Shown: positions 31,765 through 41,368 of the stretch, piece after piece
Layout of the letters: every line of letters begins with the position of its first letter
Position numbering within the stretch: position 1 is the first letter of the stretch
From: Bacteroides sp.
GTDB lineage: Bacteria; Bacteroidota; Bacteroidia; Bacteroidales; Bacteroidaceae
Length of the DNA stretch: 64,000 bases
Assembly (NCBI GenBank): GCA_022648295.1
Contig: JALCME010000015.1
Coordinates: 1-64,000, forward strand
Direction of reading: 5' to 3'
The notes under the pieces: model-generated
Databases searched by the model: none
What the model saw: the letters and a program-made list of their open reading frames with translations, nothing else
Told to the model about the DNA's origin: nothing
Program-made: the position numbers and the translations under genes

Positions 31765-32175
31765 TCAATCCCATATATGCTTATTGCTGAGAGCATACTT
31801 CCCGCCGCCTGTAAATACCAAAGCCAAAGCACCCAAACAGTAAAGTCCAAGTAATTCAACTGCCCATCCACCTTGTTCATTCAGAGTAAACATCATTGGC
31901 AGATGTACCAACATTGATGCAACAAAACAATTAAATGCAAAAACCAAGGCAGCTACTCTTGTACCATATCCCAATATAACAAAAATAGGAGCTATTACTT
32001 CACCGATATAAACCCCATAAGTGACAAATGAAGGCAAACCATTCTGAAGGACCACTTGTTCAATAAAACCAACTCCATGAGTCAGTTTAAAAATACCATG
32101 TAATAACATTAATACTCCAACACTCAAACGCATGATGAGTAAGCCTAAATCGATGTTCTTTTCTAAATACTTCAT
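31765..32175 (-). CDS. DoxX-family membrane protein
   Basis: 136 residues with four membrane helices and the DoxX opening LGLLIMRLSVGVLMLLHGIFKL, then VLQNGLPSFVTYGVYIGEVI and ILGYGTRVAALVFAFNCFVA. First gene of the DoxX-oxidoreductase-HxlR unit. DoxX-like proteins associate with redox enzymes in respiratory or detoxification complexes, but the exact function is poorly defined. The promoter at 32229-32260 lies upstream. Confidence 0.88.
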   Translation of the reverse strand: MKYLEKNIDLGLLIMRLSVGVLMLLHGIFKLTHGVGFIEQVVLQNGLPSFVTYGVYIGEVIAPIFVILGYGTRVAALVFAFNCFVASMLVHLPMMFTLNEQGGWAVELLGLYCLGALALVFTGGGKYALSNKHIWD

Positions 32176-32228
32176 AACTTTAGTCTATTTAATTAATTTA
32201 TATTATATATCTACTCTCTTATTGGGAG

Positions 32229-32260
32229 CAAATATATAATAAGCACTTTATTCCTACAAG
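32229..32260 (-). promoter_or_regulatory. Promoter of the DoxX-oxidoreductase-HxlR operon
   Basis: On the minus strand CTTG (32260-32257), 20 bp, then TATATTTG (32236-32229) matches the Bacteroides form with one change in the upstream box. Start expected near 32222, about 47 nt before ATG 32175. A site for HxlR would be looked for here. Confidence 0.6.
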
Positions 32261-32395
32261 AACGTACCATACCGTTTGTTACTTACCAAAATGTAACCAT
32301 TACATATTTACAAGCATTTAAGGCTATAAGAGAAAATCGTTATTTAATATTAATTAACAGATAGTTATCAGATATAATCTATTCAGAGCCTAGAT

Positions 32396-32444
32396 AAAAA
32401 ATCAGGGTTAAGTGCGTGTCAAAAGCCGACTTACACTTAACCCT
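32396..32444 (-). terminator. Terminator of the glycan-degradation operon
   Basis: AGGGTTAAGTG (32404-32414) pairs perfectly with CACTTAACCCT (32434-32444). On the minus strand the stem is followed by TGATTTTTTATC. It lies just downstream of the GH2 stop at 32473 and closes the operon. Confidence 0.8.
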
Positions 32445-32472
32445 ATCAGATATACCACGTATCCTGAAAATA

Positions 32473-35136
32473 CTAATATACCTTAACTATTACCGATTGT
32501 TTCTTCACGTTCCATCCTAAAAGTGTAGCCCCTAACTTTTGGCTTGCATCCGCATTATATTCCACCATAACAGTTTTGGATGCTCCGGGAAGAACTGAAA
32601 TATAATTATCATCATAGAAAGCAGGAAGGACTCTTTTACCGGTCTTCTGATCAATCAAAGCTACTCTATTAAAGAATGCCACCGGATTTCCCTCAGGATT
32701 GGTAATGATCAATTCCACTTTTCCTGCAGCAACCTGACGGGCACTAAACGAAACATTCGCCTGCTTCATTTCCTTTAATCCCGAATAGATTCCACTTCCA
32801 TCGGGGAACCAATAAAAGTTATCACTAACCAGCTCTTTCCGGTCATTCAGCAATTGTAAATAAAGGAAACCACCTTTATCTTTCAACAACTGGTCTATAC
32901 CTAATTTCATAGAGGCGATCTTCTTCACGGAAGATGCACCGATATAAGAAAGAACCTGAGTCAGATTCGTTGCTTTCCCTGTCATATCATAATACGTCAC
33001 AACCAACATTAAATCATTCAACGGTTCAAACAAGTTGTTGACTATCATAATATCCTTATTATCCGGACTACACATCACATGCACCGGTTCACTACCCTTA
33101 CGCAAGCCAAACAGACAGGCATTAGGATCCAGATAGTAATCATACATCTGCCCACGCATGGAAGTCCATGGATTTTGTGTTTTCCAAATAATAGCGCCGG
33201 TGTACCACTCCCACATGTGGGAACTGAAACCTTCCATCAAAGCGCGATACTGGTCATAATTAACCAATTGGGCCTTCATTGCAAAATCGTGAATATCCTG
33301 CGGTGCACCATAAGGGACTAACGCACCCTCATAACCCACACCTGTATAAGTATGATAGGTCCACACCGAGTCCGCCTCCTCATTGAACTTCACATTAGGA
33401 TTATAAACCGGCGGAATTTGATTCTTTTCGGGTATAAAACGATTAATAGATTCATAGTCCCCTACTCCTACAGAACCAACTTCCGAGTTAAATGGCCAAG
33501 TCCTTTTTTCCCAAAACGAATTAATGGGTTGGATAGTATATGGTCCGTCACCATTCCCCCCTAAAAAGTTATACGACCATTCATCAGAGTTGGAATATTC
33601 TACAAACCAGCGTGTACCATCCAAACGAGGCAAAAGATCATCACGCAAAGGTTTTAAAATATCAGCCGGAGGCATAATTTCATTTCCTCCGCACCAGATA
33701 GCCAACGACGGATGATTACGAATCATTTTAATCATATCTTCAGCCGATTCCAATGCCAGTTTATGATCGTCAGGGTATTTGCGCCGGGTCCATTGATCTT
33801 CCGCTTTCATAGGATCCACCCAACGGCCATTACAATCGCCGGAGAACCAAAAATCCTGCAATACTAACATTCCGTATTTATCACACGCATTGTAAAACTC
33901 AGGGCGTTCTGTCAACGCTCCGCCCCAAATACGAATAAGGTTCAAATGCATATCCCGGTGATAACGGATCTCTGCATCATAGCGCGCATCCGAAAAACGA
34001 AGCATGGCATCGGAGATGATCCAATTTCCACCTTTAATGAATATCTTCTGCCCATTCACACTAATCTGCTTGCTACGAGTAACCTCGTTCCAGTTTGTTT
34101 GTATCTCCCGTACACCGAATTTTAGCTTTTCGGTATCCGATGGTTCCTCCTTATCTTTCTCCACAAATTGCATTTGAAGAGCATACAAATTCTGCGGGCC
34201 ATATCCGGCAGGCCACCACAATTTAGGATTATGAAGCGTAAAATCCGGCAACTTCACTTCTTTAGACTCACCGGCTCTCAGAGTGACTTCCTGTGAAACA
34301 GTCTCTCCATCAAGAGTATAGCGTAGAACCCCGGCCACAATATGCCCAGATGCATTCTGAACTTCCGCACTCGTCTTCAGCAAAGCATCAGCTTGCTTTC
34401 CCTCCGGCATGCGTACCCCGGGGAGCAAAGTCACAATATGCGGATTCTTAATATTCACCGCACCGGTACGCTCAATATATACTTTATCCCAAATTCCGGT
34501 ATTTCTATCACGGATAGGTTGAATCCAGTCCCAGCCAGCCACATACTGATGCGACACATTACGGGCAATCGTGCCATCTCCTCCTTGTCCACCGTTAGGC
34601 CTCCCTACGGGGTCCGGTGGGTAAACAATCACGGCCAGCCTGTTCTTTCCACCAGGTAGAAGCAACTTGCTGACATTAAAAGTTTTCCGTAGATACATCC
34701 CTTCATAAGGCTCTTTGTTTACCTTATGTCCGTTCAGATAAATTTCACAACTATAATTAATCCCCCTGAATGTAAGCCATACCTGCTCATCTCCAGTAGG
34801 TTTATGTTCTTCGAAGTCCTTTACAAACCAATAGGTATAATAGTCACGTCCGATGTTATAGATATCCGGAATCTTATTATTGTTCATTCCGTAAAAAGGG
34901 TCCGGTATCTCACCGTTAGCCAACTGCGTAGTCAATACCGTTCCCGGAACCACTGCCTGTTCCCATTTTTTCAGACTGTACGAAGACTGCGAAATAGCAT
35001 TTCCGTTATCTTTTACCTTTAGAGAAGGCATGCATTTCCATCCACTATTCAATTCGTATTGCATTTGAGCATGCGCTACACCAAACGTCCATAACAACAA
35101 TAATAAAAAAGCCAGCTTATTCTTCCTCATAAACAT
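32473..35136 (-). CDS. GH2 exo-glycosidase, probable beta-mannosidase
   Basis: 887 residues with a cleavable signal (LLLLLWTFGVAHAQ). Order: sugar-binding domain (about 25-220, VWLTFRGINYSCEIYLNG), immunoglobulin-like domain (about 225-340), then a TIM barrel with IRIWGGALTERPEFYNACDK, acid/base Glu486 (LAIWCGGNEIMPP) and nucleophile Glu552 (WPFNSEVGS), and C-terminal beta domains. This arrangement is that of the GH2 subgroup of beta-mannosidases, endo-beta-mannosidases and exo-glucosaminidases. Next to GH92 and GH125 genes the likely job is removal of the beta1,4-linked core mannose of an N-glycan in the periplasm. Exo-glucosaminidase is the main alternative. Last gene of the operon. Confidence 0.87.
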   Translation of the reverse strand: MFMRKNKLAFLLLLLWTFGVAHAQMQYELNSGWKCMPSLKVKDNGNAISQSSYSLKKWEQAVVPGTVLTTQLANGEIPDPFYGMNNNKIPDIYNIGRDYYTYWFVKDFEEHKPTGDEQVWLTFRGINYSCEIYLNGHKVNKEPYEGMYLRKTFNVSKLLLPGGKNRLAVIVYPPDPVGRPNGGQGGDGTIARNVSHQYVAGWDWIQPIRDRNTGIWDKVYIERTGAVNIKNPHIVTLLPGVRMPEGKQADALLKTSAEVQNASGHIVAGVLRYTLDGETVSQEVTLRAGESKEVKLPDFTLHNPKLWWPAGYGPQNLYALQMQFVEKDKEEPSDTEKLKFGVREIQTNWNEVTRSKQISVNGQKIFIKGGNWIISDAMLRFSDARYDAEIRYHRDMHLNLIRIWGGALTERPEFYNACDKYGMLVLQDFWFSGDCNGRWVDPMKAEDQWTRRKYPDDHKLALESAEDMIKMIRNHPSLAIWCGGNEIMPPADILKPLRDDLLPRLDGTRWFVEYSNSDEWSYNFLGGNGDGPYTIQPINSFWEKRTWPFNSEVGSVGVGDYESINRFIPEKNQIPPVYNPNVKFNEEADSVWTYHTYTGVGYEGALVPYGAPQDIHDFAMKAQLVNYDQYRALMEGFSSHMWEWYTGAIIWKTQNPWTSMRGQMYDYYLDPNACLFGLRKGSEPVHVMCSPDNKDIMIVNNLFEPLNDLMLVVTYYDMTGKATNLTQVLSYIGASSVKKIASMKLGIDQLLKDKGGFLYLQLLNDRKELVSDNFYWFPDGSGIYSGLKEMKQANVSFSARQVAAGKVELIITNPEGNPVAFFNRVALIDQKTGKRVLPAFYDDNYISVLPGASKTVMVEYNADASQKLGATLLGWNVKKQSVIVKVY

Positions 35137-35144
35137 GCATACAT

Positions 35145-36620
35145 TTACTTAATACTATTCAATAAGTCCAATTTCCCGTTATTAACCAAATGGACAATCA
35201 ACTCACCAAACAATGTGTTTTGCCATGCAAACCAGGGACGGGTAAAATGAGTTGCATCATCCTGATCAAAAGATTCATGCATAAATCCCGTGCCTGCATC
35301 CGTATCCATCAACATCTTGACACATAGCTTTATCTCTTCATCATTTTGCGACGTAAAAGCCTTCATCATAATACTCATAGGCCAAATCATGTGTAAGCCG
35401 TAAGCTGAGACATGTGGACCGCCAATACCTTCACCAGCCTTACCCTTAAAAAAATATGGATTATGATTACTCCATACAAAACGACGGGTATTCTGGTAAA
35501 CAGGATCATCAACATTCACATCACCGAGATAAGGCATAGCCAGCAAGCTCGGCACATTGGCATCATCCATGAAGAGTTGATTACCATACCCATCCACTTC
35601 ATACGCATAAACAGTCCCGAAATCAGGCTTATCCGCAGTAGCATATTTCTTTAAAGCACCTTCCACTTCATTAGCCAGATCCGTACATTCCTTGGCCAAA
35701 GCAGTATCACCCTTCACCTTAACAGCAATCTCAGCCACCTTATGTAAAGAAGATACAGCAAAGAAATTAGACGGAATTAAGAATTGATAGATGGTAGCAT
35801 CATCAGAGGGACGAAACAGAGAAGCAATCAATCCAACTGGCTTTATGGGATTACCCCATCCATCATTCATCACCGTATCAGACGCTTTTTCTGTTGCACG
35901 CTGGAATTTATAAGGGCCATTAGATGTCTTTCGTTGTTGTTCCTTAAAAGTACGTATCACCCTATACATCGCTTTTACCCAGTCTGCATCGAATACACTG
36001 GCATCTCCCGTCACTTTCCAGTATTCATAGGCCAACCGGATAGGATAACAAAGAGAATCAATCTCCCATTTACGTTCATGAAGTTCAGGAATCATATCAG
36101 TCAGATCACTCATCCACTCACTACCTGTAGGACCGTCATTAAAAGCATTGGCATACGGATCTATATTGATGCACATAGTCTGTCTGCGAATAACCCCGGC
36201 CAACATCCTACGTAACTTTTCATCCTTATTAGCAAACTGGACATAAGGCCATACCTGAGCCCCGGAATCACGCAACCACATCGCATGAATATCTCCGGTA
36301 TAAACAAATGTATCATCTTTGCCATTCAACACTCTGTAATGCACCGTAGTATCCAACGTATTTGGAAAACAATTTTCAAACATCCATGCCAATTTTGCAT
36401 TAGTGAGTAATTGTTTAATACGTTGTATTTGCCCCTCAATAACCGGGGAAGTAAACAATCGTTTTTCTTTAACCGGGCGTTTCGATTCATATTTTTCAGT
36501 TATACCTGATTCAATACGCGTATTATCACTCGGCAGGCTATAATCCCAGGCATACAAACAGCCTGTGCTCCATAAGCTACAGATCATTAGACAGCCACAC
36601 ATTTTAGTAATTCTTCTCAT
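35145..36620 (-). CDS. GH125 exo-alpha-1,6-mannosidase
   Basis: 491 residues. It has a signal sequence ending near SLWSTGCLYAW, which could be processed by either signal peptidase. The (alpha/alpha)6 fold shows the family's hallmarks: FVYTGDIHAMWLRDSGAQVW, CINIDPYANAFNDGPTGSEW, KYEFDGYGNQLFMDD-like EVDGYGNQLFMDDANVPSLL, NPYFFKGKAGEGIGGPH and HESFDQDDATHFTRPWFAWQ. Known members remove alpha1,6-linked mannose from N-glycan cores after GH92 has trimmed other arms. It lies 8 bp upstream of the GH2 gene and 92 bp after GH92. Confidence 0.92.
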   Translation of the reverse strand: MRRITKMCGCLMICSLWSTGCLYAWDYSLPSDNTRIESGITEKYESKRPVKEKRLFTSPVIEGQIQRIKQLLTNAKLAWMFENCFPNTLDTTVHYRVLNGKDDTFVYTGDIHAMWLRDSGAQVWPYVQFANKDEKLRRMLAGVIRRQTMCINIDPYANAFNDGPTGSEWMSDLTDMIPELHERKWEIDSLCYPIRLAYEYWKVTGDASVFDADWVKAMYRVIRTFKEQQRKTSNGPYKFQRATEKASDTVMNDGWGNPIKPVGLIASLFRPSDDATIYQFLIPSNFFAVSSLHKVAEIAVKVKGDTALAKECTDLANEVEGALKKYATADKPDFGTVYAYEVDGYGNQLFMDDANVPSLLAMPYLGDVNVDDPVYQNTRRFVWSNHNPYFFKGKAGEGIGGPHVSAYGLHMIWPMSIMMKAFTSQNDEEIKLCVKMLMDTDAGTGFMHESFDQDDATHFTRPWFAWQNTLFGELIVHLVNNGKLDLLNSIK

Positions 36621-36712
36621 TATGTTTTTCAGTTATAAATTGCTAATATATATCTGTTTGATCCAAACAGGCACCTACTTCATTCGCAAAAGCAGCGTTA
36701 TTTTTTCCTGAG

Positions 36713-38902
36713 CTAAGGCCTGTCAGTAGCCAAAGCACCGAAAGATGATACTTGACCTCCCATTTCAAATTCAAGAGTTCCTCCATCCACAATATCTTTA
36801 AAAGTGATATAAGACTTTGTATAAGGCTTACCATTTAATTTTGCAGACTGGATATACATATTGTCCTTACTATTATTATGGGCTATAATTTTAAAAGTTC
36901 TATCATGTCCAACATTCAAAGTAGCTTCTTTTACAATCGGACTACCGAAAACAAAGATTCCACCAGCCGGATCAACCTGATAAAGTCCAAGTGCGGACAT
37001 TACGTACCAAGCCGACATCTGGCCAACATCTTCATTGCCACATAACCCATCAGGGTCAGCTTTATATAAGGTAGACATTACTTCACGCAAACGCGGAGCA
37101 GCTTTATAAGGCATTCCTGCATAATCATACAGATAAATGATGTGATGACTGGGTTCATTGCCATGGGCATATTGACCTATTAGCCCCGACACATCAGGAG
37201 CCGCATCTTTACCCAAATCACCCTGTACTATAAATAAAGAATCAAGTTTAGACACAAATGCTTTTTCGCCACCAAAGAGTTTGATTAAACCATGCACATC
37301 ATGAGGAACAAGCCAGGCGTATTGCCAGGCATTTCCTTCAGTATAATCTCCTTTACCCGGGGCGGTAAAGAACGGATCGAACGGTTCACTAAACTTACCC
37401 GTGGAAGAAAGCCCGCGCATAAAGTGAGTCTTGGAATCCCAATAATAACGGTATGACTCACTCCGGTGATGGAAATAATTATAATCAGAAGTCTTACCTA
37501 AAAATTGGGCCACTTTCGCAACACAAGCATCAGCCAGCGCATACTCCAATCCTTTGGATGTTGTCTCATTGGAAGGCTCTTTATCGTAAGGAATATACCC
37601 ATACTGTTTCAACAAATTCATGGAACGTTCATTCAACATGGCAGAGGTCTTCATTGCCTTAAATACTTCTTCCTGGTCCGCCTTATCCGGCAAGAATCCC
37701 TTTAATACCAAATCGGCCAGAACCGGAATGCCCGGATTGCCTACCATACAATCAGTTTCATTTCCCATTAAGTGCCACACCGGCAACTTACCTTGCTGCT
37801 TAAAAATATGCATAAAGGTTTCCGCATAGTCTTTCATGCGATCAGAATGAACCAATGTCGCTAACGGATGGGCCGCACGATAAGTATCCCACAAAGAGAA
37901 TGTCGTATAATTAACAAAATCTTCGTTTTGATACACTTTTCCGTCACTACCTCGGTAATCCCCATTCACATCACAGAAGACAGAGGGAGCAATCATCGTA
38001 TGATAGAATGCAGTATAAAATATCTCGGTGGCAGTTTCATCAAGCATATCAACTTTTATTCTGCCCAACTCATTATTCCAAAGAGCTAAAGCCTTATCAG
38101 CAACAAGATCAAAAGATTGCGAACCGATTTCTGTCTTTAGATTCAGCTTGGCATTATCCACACTGACAGCAGAGAGCCCTACCTTTACAGATAAAGGATC
38201 TGACTCACCCTCATTTTTGAAAGTCATACTTCCAATAGAATCACCTGTTATCATACAACGCTGAATAGTCTTCGAAAAGACCGCAGTAAAATAAACTTGT
38301 TGATGCTTGGCCCATCCTGTTGAAATACGATAACCGGAGATAGTACTATCATTATCCTGCACCAACTTACTATCCACCCATTGATCCCAGCCAATACCAT
38401 TATGCAAATCAATGATAACAGAAGCATCTCCTTTCTTTGGAAAGACATAACGGTGAAAACCTGCACGAGCAGTAGCTGTCAACTCCACACGAATATTGGA
38501 TGGTCTCATCACCACAGAGTAATATCCGGGAACCACCTTTTCATCAGCATGACTAAAAGTTGCAGTGCTTGATCCGTCCTGAACCGGGAAAAACAGCACA
38601 TCTCCCAAATCACCTATTCCCGTTCCACTCAAATGGGTATGGCTAAAACCTACCAGCACAGAATCACTGTAATGATAGCCCGAACACCAGTCCCATCCCC
38701 GCACCGGCTCCGTTGGGCCAAGTTGAACAAAGCCAAATGGCACACTTGCTCCGACAAACACATGACCGTGTCCACCGGAACCTATCATTGGATTAACATA
38801 TTCTACCGGAGACTTTATACTTTTAGCATACTTGCTCCGGCTACAGGATACTGCACTCAATAAAATCAGTATCCCAAGTCCTGCCAATTTAAAACTCTTC
38901 AT
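36713..38902 (-). CDS. GH92 calcium-dependent alpha-mannosidase
   Basis: 729 residues, lipoprotein signal ending SAVSC followed by basic residues (SRSKYAKS). That argues against surface export and for a periplasm-facing location. The N-terminal beta-sandwich starts YVNPMIGSGGHGHVFVGASV with PFGFVQLGPTEP, HYSDSVLVGFSHTHLSGTG and FFPVQ. The catalytic (alpha/alpha)6 part has FYHTMIAPSVFCDVNGDYRG, SLWDTYRAAHPL, GNETDCMVGNPG and DVGQMSAWYVMSALGLY, all hallmark GH92 blocks. The family hydrolyses alpha1,2-, alpha1,3-, alpha1,4- or alpha1,6-mannosides; the linkage cannot be told. Its ATG overlaps the stop of the GH3 gene (ATGA). Confidence 0.93.
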   Translation of the reverse strand: MKSFKLAGLGILILLSAVSCSRSKYAKSIKSPVEYVNPMIGSGGHGHVFVGASVPFGFVQLGPTEPVRGWDWCSGYHYSDSVLVGFSHTHLSGTGIGDLGDVLFFPVQDGSSTATFSHADEKVVPGYYSVVMRPSNIRVELTATARAGFHRYVFPKKGDASVIIDLHNGIGWDQWVDSKLVQDNDSTISGYRISTGWAKHQQVYFTAVFSKTIQRCMITGDSIGSMTFKNEGESDPLSVKVGLSAVSVDNAKLNLKTEIGSQSFDLVADKALALWNNELGRIKVDMLDETATEIFYTAFYHTMIAPSVFCDVNGDYRGSDGKVYQNEDFVNYTTFSLWDTYRAAHPLATLVHSDRMKDYAETFMHIFKQQGKLPVWHLMGNETDCMVGNPGIPVLADLVLKGFLPDKADQEEVFKAMKTSAMLNERSMNLLKQYGYIPYDKEPSNETTSKGLEYALADACVAKVAQFLGKTSDYNYFHHRSESYRYYWDSKTHFMRGLSSTGKFSEPFDPFFTAPGKGDYTEGNAWQYAWLVPHDVHGLIKLFGGEKAFVSKLDSLFIVQGDLGKDAAPDVSGLIGQYAHGNEPSHHIIYLYDYAGMPYKAAPRLREVMSTLYKADPDGLCGNEDVGQMSAWYVMSALGLYQVDPAGGIFVFGSPIVKEATLNVGHDRTFKIIAHNNSKDNMYIQSAKLNGKPYTKSYITFKDIVDGGTLEFEMGGQVSSFGALATDRP

Positions 38903-41274
38903 GGTATTTCTATATAATCAGTTAAACGTATATCATCGGAAGAAGCACCTACCTGAAGCAAGAATTTTCCCGACTCCACTACGCGCTCCATTGCTTCATT
39001 GACCAAAGCAAAATCATCTTTTGCCAGTTCAAAGATAATAGTTTTTTCCTCTCCTTTTCTTAAAAACACACGACAGTAATGTTTTAGTTGCTTGACGGGC
39101 TGAACCACCGATGCTACCATATCACGTAAATAAAGTTGAGGAATTTCATCTCCATCATAATTACCCGCATTCTTTACCGAGAAAGAAACTTCAAAAGAAT
39201 TATTGCCTTTAGGGCTCACTTTCAAACCAGAATATTCGAAACGAGAATAACTCAATCCGTATCCAAAAGCATAAAGCGGTTTAGCTGTTTCTTCCACATA
39301 ATCATGAGCCACGGGATTTCTTTTATTATAATATACAGGAAGCTGTCCCACACTTCTGGGCACGGAAACGGGCAAACGACCTGCCGGATTATAATCTCCA
39401 AAGAGGACATCGGCGATGGCATTACCTCCTTCCTGACCGGGATACCAAGCTGTTAACAAAGCATCTGCATGTTCTGCCGCCCAATTTTTATTTAGAGGCC
39501 TCCCTTCTATATAAACCACTACCAAAGGCTTTCCGGTTGCGTTCAATGCTTTCAGCAGTTCCATTTGACGCCCCAAAAGAGTAAGCGTAGCCCGGTCAAA
39601 GCCCTCTCCACATTCCATATCACTAACCACAGAAGCATCCGTCACAGCTGCCCCGGTTTCTTTATAACTTGTTTTAAAATCACGTGCACTGGAGCCACCA
39701 ACAACAGCTATTACCACATCTGAACTTTCAGCTACTTTCACAGCTTCCTGAATGCCATTGTACGTAGTATCGCGTATAGCACATCCTTTTACGTATTGCA
39801 CCCGCGAGGCACCGACCTTACGAATAACGCCATCGAGTACAGTTACTACATATCCGGCAGCTTGTGGAGCAGTATAGTCTCCCAACATATTATAAGTATT
39901 ATCTGCATTAGGACCAATAACAGCCACCTTACCAATCGACCGTGAAAGAGGTAATAGATTGTCCCCATTCTTCAGCAGGGTAATCAGATTTTGGGCACAC
40001 TCACGTGCCAACGCGACATGAGTTGCAGAGCGAACTTCTCTTTCAGCTTTCGCCGGATCAACATAAGGATGCTCAAACAAACCCATCTCAAATTTCAAAC
40101 GTAAAATACGGCAAACCGCAGTATCGACAAGAGCCTCATCCACTTTATGCTCACGAACAGATTTAATCAAGGTGAAGAAAGCATCCCCGCCAAGATCAGC
40201 ATCCAAACCAGCCTCCAGTGACCGGACGGCTCCTTCGGCCGAAGAAGAAGCCACGCAATGACTGCTTTGTAAACCTTCAATAGCATATAAATCGGACACT
40301 GAAAAACCACGGAACTTCCATTTCTTACGTAATACATCCGTTAGCAAATAGCGATTAACGGTACATGGAATTCCGTCCAATGAATTATAAGAAGTCATCA
40401 CCGACAAAGCTCCCGCTTTCAATGCTTGATGAAAGGGAGGTAAATAATCACTATTTATTTCTCTCATACCAACATAAGAGGGGCCTCCATTTTGTCCACC
40501 TTGAGGAATACCATAGGCTATGAAATGCTTTAAAGTTACAACCGTAGCATCAGGACGTTCCAAATCACCGCCCCCGAAACCTTTGATCATAGCAGCTGCC
40601 AAATCCCCTGATAAAACAGGATCTTCCCCAAAAGTCTCTTCCACACGCGACCAACGTGGGTCTCTGGATAAATCAAGCACCGGCCCGTAACTGATATGTC
40701 CGCCTTGTAAACGGATTTCTTCTGCAATAGCATGTCCTTCTTTCTCCAGCAAATCCGGGTTCCAAGTAGAAGCCATCCCAATGCCAGTAGGAAAGACAGT
40801 AGTTCCAATGGCCATATGACCATGTGGAGCTTCCTCGGCCAAAAAGAGAGGAATACCCAAACGGGTATGCTCAATGACATATTTCTGTAATGCATTACCT
40901 GCCTCAGCTGCCAACTTCGGATTCAAACCATTCTCTAATGTTTTCTTTGTCCACGGATCGGCACGGAAGGTGCCCCAAAGCATTCCCACCTGCCGTTCTT
41001 GAGTCATCTTTTTGAATTGCTCCGAAGCATGTACCTTCTTTCCATCAATTTGATACATATTCCATCCCAAAGGACACAGTAATTGACCTACTTTTTCTTC
41101 GAGCGTCATCCGTGAGAGTAAATCCTGTGTACGAACTTCTACCGGAAGCTTCGAATCACGATAAGGAAATACATTTTGTTGTGCCTGTAATGGAGATAAT
41201 CCAAACAATAACAATAAACTTCCGATTATTTTCTTTCGTTGCTGCATTACTATTGATTTAAAGTTTCTTTTCAA
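38899..41274 (-). CDS. GH3 beta-glycosidase, possible beta-xylosidase
   Basis: 791 residues with a cleavable signal (GSLLLLFGLSPLQAQ); Met10 (ATG 41247) is an alternative start. The GH3 N-terminal barrel has LGIPLFLAEEAPHG, VLDLSRDPRWSRVEETFGED, TLKHFIAYG and nucleophile Asp328 (GFSVSDLYAIEGL). Then come the alpha/beta sandwich (ITLLKNGDNLLPLS, VAVIGPNADN, GEGFDRATLTLLGRQ) and a C-terminal FnIII-like domain (YGLSYSRFEYS, GDEIPQLYLRDMVAS). GH3 enzymes act on beta-glucose, beta-xylose or beta-GlcNAc and sequence alone does not decide. In an otherwise N-glycan-directed operon, the beta1,2-xylose of plant N-glycans is the most sensible target. That is inference. Confidence 0.9.
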   Translation of the reverse strand: MKRNFKSIVMQQRKKIIGSLLLLFGLSPLQAQQNVFPYRDSKLPVEVRTQDLLSRMTLEEKVGQLLCPLGWNMYQIDGKKVHASEQFKKMTQERQVGMLWGTFRADPWTKKTLENGLNPKLAAEAGNALQKYVIEHTRLGIPLFLAEEAPHGHMAIGTTVFPTGIGMASTWNPDLLEKEGHAIAEEIRLQGGHISYGPVLDLSRDPRWSRVEETFGEDPVLSGDLAAAMIKGFGGGDLERPDATVVTLKHFIAYGIPQGGQNGGPSYVGMREINSDYLPPFHQALKAGALSVMTSYNSLDGIPCTVNRYLLTDVLRKKWKFRGFSVSDLYAIEGLQSSHCVASSSAEGAVRSLEAGLDADLGGDAFFTLIKSVREHKVDEALVDTAVCRILRLKFEMGLFEHPYVDPAKAEREVRSATHVALARECAQNLITLLKNGDNLLPLSRSIGKVAVIGPNADNTYNMLGDYTAPQAAGYVVTVLDGVIRKVGASRVQYVKGCAIRDTTYNGIQEAVKVAESSDVVIAVVGGSSARDFKTSYKETGAAVTDASVVSDMECGEGFDRATLTLLGRQMELLKALNATGKPLVVVYIEGRPLNKNWAAEHADALLTAWYPGQEGGNAIADVLFGDYNPAGRLPVSVPRSVGQLPVYYNKRNPVAHDYVEETAKPLYAFGYGLSYSRFEYSGLKVSPKGNNSFEVSFSVKNAGNYDGDEIPQLYLRDMVASVVQPVKQLKHYCRVFLRKGEEKTIIFELAKDDFALVNEAMERVVESGKFLLQVGASSDDIRLTDYIEIP

Positions 41275-41368
41275 AGTCTCCTTCCTATCCTGACAAAGGA
41301 GGAATAATGAAAGGATGAAAGAAGACTTGTGTGTAAAGTTAATAAAACATATATAACTGGTTCAATTT

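Noticed and set aside
36643-36834. 63-codon minus-strand frame overlapping the 3' end of GH92, suggesting a frameshifted C-terminus
   Set aside because: The GH92 frame ends at the usual point after its terminal beta-sandwich, and the alternative frame has no GH92-like continuation, so no frameshift is needed.
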